Assembly (NCBI GenBank): GCA_037127315.1
Contig: JBBBDQ010001686.1
Span: forward strand, 1,866,001-1,930,000
DNA: 64,000 nt
Source of the DNA: Ascarosepion bandense
Lineage: Eukaryota; Mollusca; Cephalopoda; Sepiida; Sepiidae
Direction: 5' to 3'
Shown: positions 20,199 through 30,888 of the stretch, in pieces
Position numbering within the stretch: the first letter of the stretch is position 1
How the letters are laid out: every line of letters starts with the position of its first letter
The notes under the pieces: model-generated
What the model was told of the DNA's origin: nothing
What the model saw: the letters and a program-made list of their open reading frames with translations, nothing else
The model's database searches: none
Program-made: the position numbers and the translations under genes

Positions 20199-20370
20199 GC
20201 CCCTTTCTCTCTCTACTCTACTCTCATCAATATTCTCATCGTTCTCTTACCCACTTCCTGACACCCCCGATAACCTGTCACTGTTTCTCATAACTTACCT
20301 CCTATTTAAGCAAAACAGTGACAATAAAATGCATTGCTTGGGGCGATATGATCATTAAAAAAAATTCAAG
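19935..20370 (+). pseudogene. Jockey-like LINE 3' fragment
   Basis: Translates in broken frames to the extreme C-terminus of a Jockey-type reverse transcriptase: EFARATRLATRSHPF-type, then a FYSSSFFSRTSRLWNSL-type segment, then NLQEFKCKVNNHL. A 3' untranslated region with a TC microsatellite (20167-20198) follows, then the terminal CTTGGGGCGATATGATCATTAAAAAAAA. It is a 5'-truncated dead copy. Confidence 0.75.
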
Positions 20371-20689
20371 CCGGGTATTGTCATTATCACTGGCATCACC
20401 GATCCATCTTCCTAGTAGATTCTCATTGAGATAAACCGTACAGTGACATGGGAGACACCCTGTATATTAGTCTAGGTACCTCCACTTTTCAGCATAAATT
20501 TTCGATGCCTACGTTTAAAATAAGCCTCCTTCTCTATAGTTTAGTTAATTTGTTTGCTTCACCAGCATATCTACCGTTTTGGGTCATTTAATGCTGAAGA
20601 ATTTGTTTGGTTTTTGTTTGCTGCTTGTTGATCTTTTGTGAGTCTATTGCTGTCGAGATGTAAGTAGAAGTGTTGTGATTTGATGTGTG

Positions 20690-21367
20690 ATGGTTAAATG
20701 CTATCTTCTTTTGCGACTATATTTTGTTATATAATTTTGTTGCTTTTAGATATTCTAAAAGATCATTTGGGTCAGCTTTATTGAAGATGTCTTTCAGATT
20801 GTTTTCTTGATAGTATCCTAATCGCATTTGTTCAAGATCTATGCAGCTTGTTAGTATATGTTTCACTGTGTAGAGTTCCTGACATGGAGTGCAAATTGGT
20901 GCCTCCTCACCTTTTAGTAGGTGTGAATGGGTGACAGCGATGTGGCCTATTTGAAGTCTAGTCATTACTACTTTTTCTTTTCGTGGCATTTTCCTATTGG
21001 AATTTTTAACTTCTATCCATTCTTTGAGGATGGGTTTAATTTTGTAGCGTTTGTTATTTTAGCAGGAGTTCCACAACTCTTGCAATTTGGTCGTAATAAA
21101 GTTGTTGATTTAAGGTTTGTAATCTGTGTGGGGTGCATTTATATCACTAATGTTGATGTTTAATGATCTTTTAGATGCTATGTCTACTTTTTCGTTTCCT
21201 CTGAGACCAATGTGGCTGGGAATCCAGCACAAAATAATGTTTTTGTTTTGGGTGATGAGGTTGATCCTTTGTAGGGGATCGATGATCAGAGGGTTATTTA
21301 GATTTTTGTTTTTTAGTACCATTAACACTGATAATGAGTCTGAAAATATTATATATTTGTATTATAT
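20690..21367 (-). pseudogene. LINE with RNase H domain, 3' part
   Basis: Minus-strand frames encode ILCWIPSHIGLRGNEKVD (about 21185-21245), the conserved end of a retrotransposon RNase H domain. Further on is RLQIGHIAVTHSHLLKG ... CTPCQELYTVKHILTSC (about 20835-20960), the Cys/His region that follows RNase H in I/Jockey-type LINEs. The frame changes between the two parts. The domain begins in 22068-22200, on the other side of an inserted Helitron-like element. It is a pseudogene. Confidence 0.8.
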
Positions 21368-22067
21368 ACCAGCAGTACAGCCCGGCGTTGCTCGGATGTA
21401 ATGAAAATTTTAAAACTAATCCATGGTCCTGGACTCTTTGGACGTTGGCACGAAAGACTAAAAAGCAATAGTTGTTTCCAGTTAAAGCGAAACCGTAGAC
21501 TGAAAGAAAAAGTAATGGATGTAAGTTAAAATTTTGATTTCCTGGTATCGATATCAAATAAGTTTTTTTTGTCGTAAACTGAATTTGAAGGCGAAATAAA
21601 TTCTCTGAGTAAATGGTATCATGGCTGAAACTAAGAACTACAATTATACCTACTTAGAGGCAAACAGGAAGCAAAAACTAAAATAAAAGTGCTGAAAAAA
21701 TACAGACATACAAGCAGATAAACAGACACACACAAACATCTTGCCGTTTTTATATATATATATATATATGATCGATTTTCTGCACTATTGTAAGAACTGC
21801 AACCTTGAAACTTCTGAATATCGTTTCTTATATCTTTGTCTATGAGTGTATCAAATTTGATAAAAATCGGACCGCTCCTCTTATAACCTGATTTTTTTTT
21901 ATTTTCGATATTTATCGGGGTACCTTGACACAGAACCTAGCTAAGAACACTCGCAGACGCTTATAGTACAACTGTAAAAACTTTCAAGAAGATCGGCTAA
22001 GCCGTTTCGGAGTCAATAGGTAACGGACACACACACAGACAAAGTTCCATTTATAAATAAGTTTAGA
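21368..22067 (-). mobile_element. Helitron-like element in LINE RNase H
   Basis: Minus-strand copy of the 3364-4152 element: 5' TCTAAAC at 22067-22061, TG-rich and TA tracts inside, and a 3' hairpin followed by CTGGT (21372-21368). It interrupts the RNase H coding region of the LINE exactly between the two halves of the domain. Confidence 0.78.
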
Positions 22068-22200
22068 TAGATTTGTCGATGATGATGTCTAAAGCTAAGT
22101 ATATGGCTGTAGCTTCATCATTGAAAATTGATGTATTGTCTAGTAGGCGTTTTTGGGGTGTGATGTTGTGAGAGATACCCGCACTTCTTTGTTGACCATC
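22068..22200 (-). pseudogene. LINE RNase H domain, N-terminal part
   Basis: Minus-strand codons read LLDNTSIFNDEATAIYLALD, the first half of a retrotransposon RNase H (the E in DEATA corresponds to the catalytic Glu region). They continue into 21367 across the inserted Helitron. Confidence 0.75.
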
Positions 22201-22289
22201 TTGTTTGTTTGTCACTTAACTTATAGGAAAGTAAATAAATTGTTTTTTCTACCTCTTTCTTATTCTTTATATCATAAACCAATCAACTA

Positions 22290-22614
22290 ATCGAAGGCCT
22301 CAGTCAGTCAGTTAAGTGCCATGCGCGATACACGCTTTGGGCGATCATGTCTCGATAGAGACATGAATGACTGGGCAGAAGATTGTCCCGCAGTAGGTTG
22401 CTATTGCTTTCTGCGGTAGACTAGTTGCCGATCAAGGCTATAGAACCCAATATGTCCTATTATTTAACCCATAACTGGAAGGAAGAGACGGATTAATACC
22501 TTTCCCAAGGGTATTTGCGCGTAAGTGAATGCAAGGAATTCAACTGGAATTCGAACTCGGTTCCCCGATTTCTCTTTCCGAGCCGATATCCACTGCGCCA
22601 CAACGCACATCCTC
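22290..22614 (-). mobile_element. tRNA-derived SINE, full-length
   Basis: Minus-strand copy of the SINE at 59.88 kb. It has TTGTGGCGCAGTGGATATCGGC (A-box end, near 22600), GAGTTCGAATTCCAG, the GGATTAATCCGTCTCTTCC-type block, GCAGAAAGCAATAGCAACC, and the tail CTTAACTGACTGACTG (22293-22308). Confidence 0.88.
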
Positions 22615-22883
22615 AGTATATAATATATTATACGTATATAAGTCGAGATAATTTAGTATCACCAGATTTGTGATTATCGAACCCGGCGTGGCAAGCGTCG
22701 TTCCATTGAAAACATACATATTTTCTTGTAATTTTTATCAGTGACTCGGCAGTATCGGACAAATTTATAATGAATTGGCAACAGTATGAGGTCATTCCAA
22801 TGAAGGCCCTCACTTGTCTAACAGTGGTTGGAGTTGAAACTAATTTTATGACCTTAAATTTATTGATATTTGGTTGTATTTTT

Positions 22884-23297
22884 TTATAATCATATCGCAC
22901 CAAACAAGACAGTTTACTTCCACTAGTCTGCAGGGGGGTTACATAGGAGGAAATTTATGAGAAAGAGTAACAGGTTATAGGAGGTGTCAGGAAGTGGGTA
23001 AGAGAACGATGAGAATACTGATAGGAGTGGAGTGGATGGAGAAAGGAGCATGCGAGAGGATGCGTGTTAGTGAGATAGGAAATGGCTATTGACTTTAGAT
23101 TTGGAGCTTGTAGCTGTCGGGGAGGCAAGTCAACGGATGTGAATTCCACAGGCGGGATATGTGAGAAAAGAAGCTGATGGAGTAGAATTTGTGTTTACAT
23201 TTTATTGGTTTCACAGTAAAAGAGTTGGGTCTAGTTGCCAATTTTGTAGCTCGAGTAAATTCATATATAGGGGGCACCAGTGAGTTAAGTTCATCGG
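22884..23297 (-). mobile_element. Jockey-like LINE tail inside gypsy relic
   Basis: Minus-strand C-terminal codons EFTRATKLATRPNSFTV and SHISRLWNSHPLTCLPDS, then the 3' terminal GGTGCGATATGATTATAAAAAAA (22905-22884). Gypsy RT codons resume on both sides within a few bases. Confidence 0.82.
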
Positions 23298-24284
23298 ATG
23301 CCTTCTTTACTAATTTTGAAGCCTACGTCTTGAGTCTCTTTTTCAAAGAACTCGTATTTAGTTGGTTTCAACTTGAGATTTTGCTTGCTTAAACGACTGA
23401 AGAACATATCCATATTTTTCGTGTTCTTCCGCTGTATTTGAAAATATCAAAATGTCATGAAGGTATACTAGAGCAAAATCTTCCAGAGCCCATAAAATAA
23501 CCGACATCAATTCCAGTAAAACTCCGGGGGCGTTTGCGAGCCCAGATGGAATAAAATTAAAATGAAACAATCTCCTGTGGCAAGTGAATGTACCTTTATT
23601 TTTGGCGTCGTCAAGGAGCTTAACTTGACAATATCCCGATTTCAAGTCGAGCTTCGAAAATACATTATCAACCCGAGTGATGCCAGTATACCATTAATAA
23701 GTGAAGGAGATCAAGGATATTACTTTGTAATTTTTTTTTAAAAGTCCTAAAGTCTACACAAAATCTCTTATTGGCATCTTTCTTCTCCGCTAAAACTATT
23801 GGAAAACTCCACGGGCTACTGAACCTCTCAATTTCGCCTGCTTGCATCATTTCGTCGACTGCTGAATCAACCATCTTTCTTTCTTTGTGTGGTGTGCGAT
23901 ACGGCCGCTTTTTTTATGGGATCCTGCGTTCCAGTGTCGATACACATCTCCACATTATCGGTTCTGCCCAATTTTTTGTCGTTTCTAACAAGCAAGCCCC
24001 TATTTCTTTTCAGTACCCTCCTAATTTCGTTCTTGAATCCTTCCGGTTCATTTGACTGTTCTAAATCTAAATCGGTATTTTTATTCATTTCTTTATCGGG
24101 TATAGTAATTTCTTTAATGTTACCTGCTCTTTCGAAAATAACACCTGGACATTACCGTTTCAGGGTAATGGTTTGATTGGTGTTATTCATTATTTGCAAC
24201 GGAAACCTACGGAACTTAGCGATTTTTACTACTGCGTTGGCTACAGATACACTGCTAAAATTACTCATATATCCACTATTTTTT

Positions 24285-25265
24285 TAATCGTTTCACCCCA
24301 CGCAAGGTGGTACTGCCACTGATGCGCAGGGGCCTACATAAGAGTAAAAGTTTAGGCAGGAGGAGAGTGAAGAGAAAAACGAACCAGTTACAGAGGGTGT
24401 CAGACAAAAAGGGCAAAAGAATGATGGGAACACAGATGCGAAGGTAGAGAGAAAGTAAAAGATATACGGGGTGATGGAAAGAGAGAGAGAGAGAGAGAGG
24501 AGAGAGAGGAGAGTGAAGAGAAAGACGGACTAGTTACAGTGGGTATTAGAGAAAGAGCAAGAGAAGGATAGGAACACAGGTGTGAAGACAGTTGTGAAGG
24601 TAGAGAGTAAAGAAAAGAACAAGATATACGGGGTGATAGAGAGAGAGAGATAGAGAAGAGTGAACACAAAGACGAACCTGTTACAGGGGGTGTCAGAGAA
24701 AAGGCAAGAGAAGGATAAGAACACAGGTGTGAAGACAATTGTGAAGGTAGAGAGAAAGAAAAAGAACAAGATATACGTGCTGATGTAGAAAGGACTGAAG
24801 TCAAGTGGATAAGAGATGGGTATTGACATTGCATTTAAATTCCTGGAGGTTGCAGCCATCAGGAAAGCAAGTATATAGAAGGGAGTTCCACAGGCAGGAA
24901 GTGAGGAAAAAAAGCTGTTGGAGTAGAATTGTCGGCTTCATTTGATTGATCTAACTGTAAATGGGTGGGGCCTTGTTGCCAGTCTGGTTGCACGAGTAAA
25001 TTCTTTTGGCGGGGTCACCATTGACTTAAGTTCGTCGGAGAAGACACAATGAAAATATTTGTAGAATAGACAGAGGGAAGCCACATCCCGCCGGTGAGAA
25101 AGTGACTGCAGTCGAGCTGCAAAGTCGGGACTTTTCACATTACAGATTCTCCTTTGGAGCCTGTCTGGAATACTGAGATGAACAGCAGGGGCACCTGACC
25201 AGATATGACAACAGTATTTTATGCACGGAAGAATGGTTGATTTGTATATGTGCAAGATGGATTAA
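24285..25265 (-). pseudogene. Jockey-like LINE, longest 3' fragment
   Basis: Minus-strand frame 25255-24938 encodes IYKSTILPCIKYCCHIWSGA, QRRICNVKSPDFAARLQ, LSHRRDVASLCLFYKYFHCV and EFTRATRLATRPHPFTV. This is the region after the catalytic palm in Jockey/CR1-type reverse transcriptases. A CT-rich 3' untranslated region with three repeated blocks follows (24400-24830), then the terminal GGGGTGAAACGATTAAAAAAA. It is inserted in the old gypsy copy. Confidence 0.85.
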
Positions 25266-25690
25266 GGCGGAAAAAGTTAATGGCCCGACGCAGTGACCCA
25301 GCCTTCCTAGCAGTGAATTTAGCTATTCAGCTGTTATATTTTATATTTTTTGCTAACCCCGTTTCTAAACGGTGTATGTGCTGGTGTTTTAATGCTATGT
25401 TTGTGCCAACCCAACCAAAGGTTAAATATAGACATTTTCCTTAAATGCCACATATTCCTTTCCAGTTATCAAGGCCCTCAATTCAAAATACGGTCTCCCT
25501 GCGTTTTGCTCAGCTAATCACGACCGAGTATAACATTTATATTAAGATTCTTCAGAGCGAAAAAATTCATGTGGTGGGTGGACTTTTTTCGGACTTGAAG
25601 GCGACAAAAGCATTTTACCTGTAATGGAGGCCTATTAGCAGTTCGTAATTTAAATTCCGTTCTTTTTTTTTTCTTTTTGCAATTCAACTC
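25266..25690. other. Intergenic, no gene recognised
   Basis: Sequence between the LINE fragment and the gypsy gag-pol fragment; no domain or repeat identified. The plus-strand open frame at 25250-25444 has no recognisable content. Confidence 0.5.
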
Positions 25691-25894
25691 TCAGTCGAAC
25701 CTTTTTCAAAACCCTAGAGCTCATGACCGATACTGCTGACCCCGTATCAAAAAATAGCTCGATAAGTTCTGCGTTTTATTCTAATAGAGATAGAATTTGG
25801 CGCGCCCACATTACCAATTACGTGCGTCGATACGATCTTGTTCTTGGGCGTCTCAGGAACGGAACTCTGTCGTTTCCCGGGATTCTCCAAAACC

Positions 25895-26070
25895 TCGTGG
25901 TTGCTCACATATTCTGTCCATTGTATCCTCAGTATCCTTCTGTAGAACCAAATTTTGGTTGCTTCAAGTCTTTCTTTTATATTTAATGAGATTTTCAAGT
26001 ATTCACTGTCATATTGAAGAACAGACATCACATAAAAATCTAGTATCCCGTTCTTTGTTTTCAAATGAAA
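25895..26070 (-). pseudogene. RTE-like LINE C-terminal fragment
   Basis: Minus-strand codons FYVMSVLQYDSEYLKIS and LEATKIWFYRRILRIQWTEYVSNHEVLE match the frame at 50.42-50.56 kb. It is joined in frame to the gypsy gag fragment at about 25890, producing an accidental 105-codon chimeric frame. Confidence 0.75.
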
Positions 26071-26089
26071 TTTTAGTCACTCAATACTC

Positions 26090-26500
26090 TACTTAGCTTT
26101 TGGAATGCATCCATGGCCAGGCTAATACGCATTCGGATCTCAGCGTCGCACTTTCAATCTCTTTGCTTGAATGCAGAACCGGTCTAGAGCCTACATCCTA
26201 CTCTCACACGTGGCTTTAAAAACTCGTATAGGAACTGCAACGGCCACACCCCTGCTGGCTTAAATGTGTGAGGATAGCTGGAAGGGTTGACCGAACGAAC
26301 TGTTGAAGGAAACGCATCTCTACAAGCCACTGGTGTCAAACGGCCATCGAGGTCCACGTCTTTACCAGTGGACAGAGAAATTGTGAGAGAAGAGAGAGGT
26401 TGACCTCAACATTCGCTATAAGCTATCTCACTATTTTGCCATGAATCCTAATTATAACAGAGGGGAAAGTGATTACAGCGACAGTAACTGAATAAATGAT
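26090..26500. other. Intergenic, no gene recognised
   Basis: Mixed-composition sequence without a usable frame or a repeat that I can identify elsewhere in the window. Confidence 0.5.
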
Positions 26501-26509
26501 TATTATTAA

Positions 26510-28372
26510 GTCATTTTTCATCATATTTCGATTTCTGCTTTGGTCTCACTACCAACCAAGCCTGCGGGGAGACCTAAGGCAGGTCGTGGCGTGTTGTTAT
26601 GGCTCCATTTCATGTTTTTCTATCTTCCCTATCATCCCTAGCATTACATAGATAAAGTTTTCCTTAGTGTATGGGCTGTACTTAATAAGACAATTTTTTG
26701 TATATCTCTTAAACTGGGGTTTCCAGGGATTCTTTCAATGTGTTGTTTTGTTCCATTTTTTATCATTCCAAGTGCACCTACTATCACTGGCACTACTCTT
26801 GTTTTCAATTTCCACATTTTTTCTATTTCAATTTCCAGGTCTTTATATTTTGACAGTTTTTCAAATTCCTTGATTGCTATGTTACAATCCGCTGGACAAG
26901 CCATATCAATTAATAGACAAGTTTTCTCCTTCTGGTTTTTAACAATAATGTCTGGCCTGTTTGCTTCAATTTTTCTGTCTGTGTAGATGGTGTAATCCCA
27001 TAGAATGGTTACATCTTCTATTTCTGTAACCGGTGCTGGGTGATGTTCATACCAGTGTTTGCCTACAGCTTTTCCATAATGTTTGCACATTGCCCAATGT
27101 AAATATTGCCCAACTCTATCGTGGCGATTTTTATATTCATTTGGGGCAAGCACAGAACAGCCTGAGATTAGGTGGTCTATTGTTTCTTGGTGTTTATCAC
27201 AAAACCTGCATTTTGGATCCATATTATCATGCATAATATTTGCCTGAAAGCTTCTAGTGAAAAAGACTTTGATCTTGCGCTGCAACAATAAAGCCTTCAG
27301 TCTCAGACTTTAATCTAGATGCACGTAACCATCGATGAGTATTAACTTGGTTAATATTGGTTCGTTCTGGATTTTGGCCATGCAGAGGTTTCTCCTGCCT
27401 GCGTTGCTTCATCTGTTCAAGAGCTTTATTTTGGATCTCATTTTCATATTTTTTGCCGCAATAGTTGGTTCTTGGCTTCTGTTTTGCTTTTCTACAGAAT
27501 CTACTAACTGTAAATCTTGTTTGTATTTACTGCCTTCTTTTGAATATTTTTCTTTCTTCATGTTGCCTTACTAATTGTATCATCCAATCCTTTGTTGTTT
27601 CTATGTATATTAGTAAGCCAATAGTTGTTGTCTTGTATGACAAATCTACCTGAATAAGACCTCTTCCACCTTCTTTACGGGGTATGTATAGACTGTCTAC
27701 ATCAGCCTTTGGATGATGCATCTTATGCTTAGAAAGAAGCTTTCTTGTTTAAGAATCCATTCGCCTGATGTCGTTTAGAGTCCAGTTTAAGATGTTGAAG
27801 CTATATTGGACAATTGGGATTGCAAGGCTATTAATGGCCTTAATTCTTTTCTGAGAATTCAATTCAGTTTTTAATATCATTCGTAGCCTTCTATAGTACT
27901 CTTTACGCACTATTTCTTTCATTTTTTTATGGTGAATGTTTTCGCTCTCATTTACACCTAGGTATTTATAAGCTTCTTCTGGCTTTAATTTATTTATTGT
28001 TACAGCAGGGTCTAGGCTAATTGAGGATGTTTCTTGTATTGATCCACGTAAAACTGTAGCTTTAGCACATTTATTCAAATTGAATTTTATTCCAATGTCT
28101 TCGCTGAAGCATTTTACAGTTTGCAGAAGACTTTCCAGCTCATTATCATTCTTAGCATACAACTTTAAGTCATCCATGTAAAATAGATGGCTTATTTTCT
28201 TTTGGGCTATTTTATAACCACATTCTGTCTTGTTAAGTTGACTGGTTAGTGCTATTAATGATATGCAGAATAGTAAGGGAGACAAAAAATCACCTTGAAA
28301 TATACCTCTTTTGATGTATATTTCACCAGACTTAGAGGTTCCATTTATATGATTGAGGTAAAGTGTTGTTTT
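26510..28372 (-). pseudogene. R4/Dong-like LINE copy A
   Basis: Minus-strand copy of a LINE with restriction-like endonuclease. Its reverse transcriptase half runs 28370-27755 (GIFQGDFLSPLLFC, LFYMDDLKLYAKND). The middle is 27721-27290. The zinc knuckle CRFC...H...C and endonuclease (RPDIIVKNQKEKTCLLIDMA) lie at 27288-26644. The 3' untranslated end GATGAAAAATGA meets TTAATAATAA at 26510-26500. It is broken by several frameshifts and 5'-truncated. At its 5' side it joins an inverted 3' end of the same family. Confidence 0.9.
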
Positions 28373-28438
28373 CGGTCTTTCCGCAGACTTGGTAGGTAGT
28401 GCGACCATAGCAGGAATAGAATTATGATGAAAAATGAC
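28373..28438 (+). repeat. Inverted R4/Dong-like 3' end
   Basis: Plus-strand copy of the element's last 65 bases (CCGCAGACTTGGTAGGTAGT ... TATGATGAAAAATGAC) attached head-to-head to copy A and followed by (AAT)n. It matches the subfamily with ACCATAGCAGGAAT. Confidence 0.85.
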
Positions 28439-28440
28439 GC

Positions 28441-28471
<31 letters not shown>

Positions 28472-28487
28472 TTAATAATAATAATAC
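28438..28487. repeat. (AAT)n microsatellite
   Basis: About 16 AAT units with one interruption, bordering the R4/Dong-like inverted end. Confidence 0.97.
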
Positions 28488-29529
28488 GTCGAAAAACACT
28501 AAAAAACCGTTTGATCTACGATATTCTTTCTTAGAAAGAATATGTAATAATTTATTTATATTTGTTCGTTCATTTTATATATTTATTTATTTATCGATAA
28601 TCTTATTCTCGTTGGATTTAATGAAAGAATAACACAGAATACAGTGGGCGAACAAATTATTATTTTTAAATGTTACGGTAGTAAACTCAAAGGTATATCC
28701 ACTTTTTCTTTCATATTAAATTTTGAATTTTTTGCAAGGACAAAGGTTAATAGTAGCAATAATTGTTTTTTTTTTTTAACAATACTCTCTAAGTGCAGTG
28801 ATTTTTTTTTTTTTTTTCCGTTGAACGGCCGTTACGTCCAAGTTTGTTTTTTTTCAACCAGCGTCTCTCTCTTTGAATTTTTCTTTTTCTCAATATGAAA
28901 TTCTGCTTTAATATAAACAGGATTTTTTCTTTAGATATTAGCGTATTTTTTTTTTATGAAATCCTGCTTTATTTTAATTTATCTGTTTGTTCTTTAAATT
29001 GACCTAAATAAAATCATCCGTATTATATTTCCTTTAGCTGTCGATATTTCGTAAAATTTTCTTTAACTATTATAATTTTCTTAAAAACAAAACAAAACAA
29101 GAAAATAAATTAAATCCGATGAAAAACAATTTATATGGTATTATTTTATAGAAAGTCTACGTATTTATTGATGAATTTATTTTTATTTATTTATTGATTT
29201 AATTTACTTATTTAATTTATCTTATTATGATAATCCTATTTTTGACCAACGACTTTATTGAAAAAATAAAAGATGAAGTGGACGAACAAATTATTACATT
29301 TATTTTTTTTTTATTTTTTTATTTTTTATTTTTATTTTTTTTTCAACTAACGTCTCTCTATTTGAATTTTTCCTTTTCTCAATATGAAATTTTGTTTTAA
29401 TATAAACAGGATTTTTTTTTCTTTAGATATTATAAAAAAAAAAAAAAAAATTTTTTTTTTTTTTAAACAAACTACTCTAGTAATATTGATGTTTTGTTTC
29501 GTTGAGCCGTCTTTCTCCTTGAATTCCAA
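28488..29529. other. AT-rich DNA with diverged duplication
   Basis: No gene. Two diverged copies of one segment: GCGAACAAATTATTATTT near 28648 and GACGAACAAATTATTACATT near 29282. Each is followed by a CAATATGAAATT(C/T)TG(C/T)TTTAATATAAACAGG block (28892 and 29381). Poly-T and poly-A tracts fill the rest. Confidence 0.7.
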
Positions 29530-29759
29530 TCGCGTCTATGTCAGATGTTGCTTGGCAGCCCATTTAGGAGAAGGAAAACTCCGAATAACAACCCGCAACT
29601 CAAGGTGTTAATCGTGCCGAGGAGTGAATGGCTACTGCGTTATGAGGTCACAAACGATTCCCTACAGGCTTCGGGACCCTGTTTGTAAAAGACCGTTACC
29701 CAACGTGCCGGGCAACTTTGGGTGGACTTTTGGACCCGTGCGTCACTCGTGGGAAAAAC

Positions 29760-30888
29760 ATGAAAAATACAAATAGAAATAAAAAGTCCAGTATGGCTCT
29801 TCCAGTGGATAAACAGGGAGCCCGTCCTTCAGGAGGGAACCTACCTGAGGTCGAAAAATCTGCCATAGGAACAAACTCCTACACAAAGAATGTATCTTCA
29901 GGTCCCCACAACCAGGATAATACTAATGATGGTCCTGAAAATTCACCAGCTAGATCTACAACCGTATATTTAAAGAAAGAAAAAATAAAATGGTCTCGTG
30001 AGGAGTACAAAGTCGTTATGACTGCATTTCATGAAGCGTTACTCAAACCTCAAAAAAACATGACTCGCCAAACATATGACATTTGGCGTGAAAAGGTTGG
30101 TCAAGCAAATAGAAAGTATATTGACGAAAATAAATTGGCCAATGTACGTAGGTACATTATTCGTAATAACCGACTGACAGAGGCTGAAATTCACGAAATT
30201 AAAAGAATTGTAACAAGAAGAGTCGAATCAACAAAATATGAAAAGGAACCGGAACCAGAAATAAAAAAGTAATAACATCAAACAAATCACAGGTCATAAT
30301 GTAGAAACCGTGAAACACGCAAATCACTGCGAAGATAATGATGTAAGTTTAAAAGTGCTGGAAAGGTGTAATCTGAATCTGAGTCAGTTAAAAGACAAAA
30401 ATAAAACGAGTTCAGAACACATCGAAGATAATTATTTGACGGAAAATAAGAACAATATACAGGAAGCCAAGATAGAAATAAAAAACCATCTAAGTCAAAT
30501 AAAAAGTATTACAATGGAGGAACGTAAACAGCTCCCAAAATTCCAACCAACAAAACAAAACCTCCGAATTATTAAATTGTACAATGCAGCACTGAAATCA
30601 ATACTGGATGAAGACCCTCATACAAATCTTAACGAAGTAATATATGCATCAGCAACAGCAGCAACAAAAAAATTAAATATCAAAATAAAAACAAGGCAGT
30701 CACGCAGACGTGAAGATCCACCTTGGAAAAGAAAAATCGAAAAAGAAATCAAACAACTAAGAAGTGAACTGTCAGTACTGGATGAACTGAGTAGAGGAAT
30801 AAATGTAAGAACTAGGAAAAGAAGAAGAGCCGAAAAAAATATAACATCAGGAAGGAAAATGACGTCTTATCAAATAAAGAAAAAATAA
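29760..30888 (+). pseudogene. R4/Dong-like ORF, N-terminal region (frameshifted)
   Basis: First in-frame ATG at 29760 (MKNTNRNKKSS). Codons to 30272 include IKWSREEYKVVMTAFHEALL, a Myb/SANT-like stretch that probably binds DNA, and NKLANVRRYIIRNNRLTEAE. The frame then shifts. 30310-30888 carries KQNLRIIKLYNAALKSILDE and a Lys/Arg-rich helix region (about 30700-30860), and the frame shifts back near 30880 within an A-rich run. The N-terminus precedes the reverse transcriptase in R2/R4-group elements. I see no classical C2H2 finger in this copy. Confidence 0.75.

Larger units (their letters stand above)
22628..25890 (-). pseudogene. Old gypsy copy, broken and nested
   Basis: Minus-strand relic of the same gypsy family as 12.7-19.6 kb. 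Order: gag-pol junction and protease start (25890-25690, VGAPNSISIRIKRRTYRA); an interruption by a LINE tail; linker and RT start (24280-23670, GRTDNVEMCIDTGT, EMMQAGEIERFSSPW); RT core (23645-23300, MKSGYCQVKLLDD, LVYLHDILIFSN where YLDD is read as YLHD); a second LINE insertion; then TVRQVRAFIGMTSY (22903-22628). Stops, frameshifts and the changed catalytic motif show it is dead. RNase H and integrase are missing beyond 22628. Confidence 0.88.

Noticed and set aside
25747..26064. A 105-codon novel fusion protein
   Set aside because: Chance in-frame junction of an RTE-like LINE relic and a gypsy gag relic.
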